In this document: piece by piece, positions 62,856 through 64,000 of the stretch
How positions within the stretch are numbered: position 1 is the first letter of the stretch
Layout of the letters: each line of letters begins with the position of its first letter
Assembly (NCBI RefSeq): GCF_039536325.1
Contig: NZ_BAAAYO010000018.1
Coordinates: 136,594-200,593 of the forward strand
DNA: 64,000 nt
Source of the DNA: Paenibacillus_AB hodogayensis
Lineage (GTDB): Bacteria; Bacillota; Bacilli; Paenibacillales; NBRC-103111
Reading direction: 5' to 3'
Position numbers and translations under genes: made by a program
The notes under the pieces: model-generated
Database searches by the model: none
Told to the model about the DNA's origin: nothing
Seen by the model: only the letters and a program-made list of their open reading frames with translations

Positions 62856-63205
62856 GAGGGTGGCTCCTTTTCGGATCGGTTTTGGTTTATTTTCTTCATT
62901 TCGGTTTTCAATACCGCATCGAGTGCATCCAGACGCCGGCTCCAGCGGGCTCTCATGTTCCGGGACCATTCTTCGAATTCCGTCATGGTCTCCGTATTCA
63001 GCCGGTAAATCCGCTGCTGCGCTCTCTTCTCGACATGCACCAGATTCGCTTCCCGCAACAACTTCAAGTGCTGGGAAACCGCCTGAGGGCTGATCTGAAA
63101 ATGATCGCAAATTTCCGATGCGGAAAACTCTCCGCTGCTGGCAAGCATCTCTAAGATGCGGCGGCGCGTCGGATCGGCGAGTGCGGAAAACAGATCAGCA
63201 GGCAT
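62852..63205 (-). CDS. ArsR-family regulator
   Basis: A 117-residue winged-helix regulator: LFSALADPTRRRILEMLASS, SEICDHFQISPQAVSQHLKL, and the wing VEKRAQQRIYRLNTETM. It lacks the ELCVCD metal site, so it is not an arsenic sensor. ATG 63205 follows GGAGGAGGACAAG; longer frames are less likely. Coupled to the SRPBCC gene. Confidence 0.9.
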   Translation of the reverse strand: MPADLFSALADPTRRRILEMLASSGEFSASEICDHFQISPQAVSQHLKLLREANLVHVEKRAQQRIYRLNTETMTEFEEWSRNMRARWSRRLDALDAVLKTEMKKINQNRSEKEPPS

Positions 63206-63336
63206 ACCTTTCTTGTCCTCCTCCTCTTTATCGGATTGGGTTATGAATTGATAATAAACCATTTCCTTAATTAAGTAAATACTTAAATAATATTCATCGA
63301 TAAACGGCAAGCGCCTATGTTTGACTATACATAAAA

Positions 63337-63380
63337 CCAAAAGTCGGTAATCCTTAGCACAGGAAAACCGACTTTTCTTT
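63337..63380. terminator. Bidirectional terminator
   Basis: AAAAGTCGGT (63339-63348) and ACCGACTTTT (63367-63376) with T-rich tail CTTTGG. On the minus strand it ends the zinc-ribbon gene at 63457. Confidence 0.75.
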
Positions 63381-63456
63381 GGTGAAAACTGTATTAGCAT
63401 GGGTTTTACGTTTGGTTTGGTTTCGATCCGCTTCGCGTTGATTAGCTTGACCTGAG

Positions 63457-63648
63457 TCATTTCTTCGGTTTGAACTTCTCCGGATTTTTCAGGTAGCTTT
63501 CCACTACGAAGCCGCATTGTAAACAAAACAGATGGACCAGCTCCGAGCCGGAATTGAACAAGCTCAAATTTTCTGGCCTAACATTGCCGTGCCCGATTTG
63601 GACGCCTTTGCCAAATTCACGGCCATTGCATTTGGGGCATTCGCTCAT
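63457..63648 (-). CDS. Small zinc-ribbon protein
   Basis: A 63-residue protein with CPKC (residues 4-7) and CLQC (about 42-45) forming a zinc ribbon, and a basic tail (NPEKFKPKK). AAAGGAGACG precedes the ATG. Possibly nucleic-acid or protein binding. Monocistronic. Confidence 0.8.
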   Translation of the reverse strand: MSECPKCNGREFGKGVQIGHGNVRPENLSLFNSGSELVHLFCLQCGFVVESYLKNPEKFKPKK

Positions 63649-63767
63649 GGGAATCGTCTCCTTTGGTGTGGTGTCGCTATTCGTTCCGGTACGCTGCGAT
63701 TTGCGCTTGAGCGCTTATCCAAGTTTAATGGGTTAAAAAACGGCTCAAACCGAAATCAGTGCTTGAT

Positions 63768-63935
63768 CCATGATGATGTTGACTGGAGCGCGCAGAAAGA
63801 GAAGGTCGTTGGAAGGAAGGCCGCTTTGTACGATATTTCACACAGGCGACGGTCTTTTCCAGGCAATGACGAGTGTTTTATATGAAATACCGTACAAATT
63901 TTCGCTTTTGAATGCCGCATCTTGCTTTTTGTACG
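63768..63935 (-). repeat. Right copy of the structured repeat (inverted)
   Basis: The reverse complement matches 823-990 at about 90% by eye, including the TTTGTACGGTATTTCATA and TGTGAAATATCGTACAAA arms (about 63880-63897 and 63827-63844) that form a stem-loop. Similarity to the left copy stops sharply within an arm at about 63935. No gene is seen in 63649-64000. Confidence 0.7.
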
Positions 63936-64000
63936 ATTTTTGGACTTATGTCAAGAAAGTGGACAGTGAATTAAGGAACCTTTAGCTGGAGCGGCGTTTG

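Noticed and set aside
62852..63205. Second arsenic regulator
   Set aside because: It lacks the ELCVCD metal site and is coupled to an SRPBCC gene, not to ars genes.
1..64000. CRISPR arrays, rRNA or tRNA genes, prophage or insertion sequences
   Set aside because: No regular spaced repeats, no recognisable structural RNA gene and no transposase, integrase or phage gene was found on reading.

Overview
The window looks like chromosome of a spore-former-type Bacillota, most probably Paenibacillus or a close relative. The reasons are strong AGGAGG-type ribosome binding sites, a T-box leader, YesM/YesN-type two-component pairs with AraC outputs, Lpl-type sugar ABC transporters, an AraR-controlled arabinose operon, and moderately GC-rich coding sequence. 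No rRNA, tRNA, CRISPR array, transposase or phage gene was seen.

Layout, left to right. 1-1096: a minus-strand T-box leader whose gene lies off the left edge, then a repeat region with two long imperfect stem-loops; a diverged copy of this repeat lies inverted at the right edge (about 63768-63935), so the two copies bracket the window. 1097-5719: a glycosyltransferase, a retropepsin-like protease with a small partner gene, a histidine-kinase relic, an ankyrin-repeat protein and a histidine phosphatase. 6053-17541: a plant-polysaccharide cluster (GH127, GH105-like, sugar-binding lipoprotein, DUF4838 exoprotein, TIM-barrel isomerase, Gfo/Idh/MocA oxidoreductase, two AraC regulators) with no permease genes. 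17671-21930: an amino-acid-type ABC transporter with a DUF917 protein and an IclR regulator. 22442-24190: a PPK2 kinase and a LamG-like protein. 24276-32693: an LplABC-type importer, then an AraC/sensor kinase/response regulator operon. 32826-34276: a Rieske protein coupled to an amidohydrolase.

34578-45583 is a mixed accessory and resistance zone: a tandem-MerR regulator, an Erm rRNA methyltransferase behind a transcription attenuator, an arsRBC operon, acetyltransferases, a collapsed antibiotic-peptide ABC module (kinase and ATPase relics fused by a deletion, a frameshifted permease and a 38-residue membrane peptide), a zinc-ribbon/GyrI-like fusion, a WYL regulator and a Fur-box-controlled siderophore-binding lipoprotein. 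45804-47757 is a GntR-regulated ABC operon with a clear promoter and operator.

The most unusual gene is at 47835-48911. It joins an XRE-type DNA-binding domain to an F1-ATPase beta-subunit-like core whose P-loop has lost its catalytic lysine and threonine. It stands alone, away from any ATP synthase genes, beside a 200-bp nested palindromic element. The rest holds a FadR/MFS pair, an MTA/SAH-deaminase-type amidohydrolase, a MerR-methyltransferase fusion, ctaB, the araR-araDBA locus with AraR boxes, a TetR/CPBP-protease pair sharing one operator motif, and small ArsR, SRPBCC, VOC and zinc-ribbon genes.

Starts were chosen by ribosome binding site and often differ from the longest open frame. 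All family assignments come from reading motifs by eye; no database was searched.
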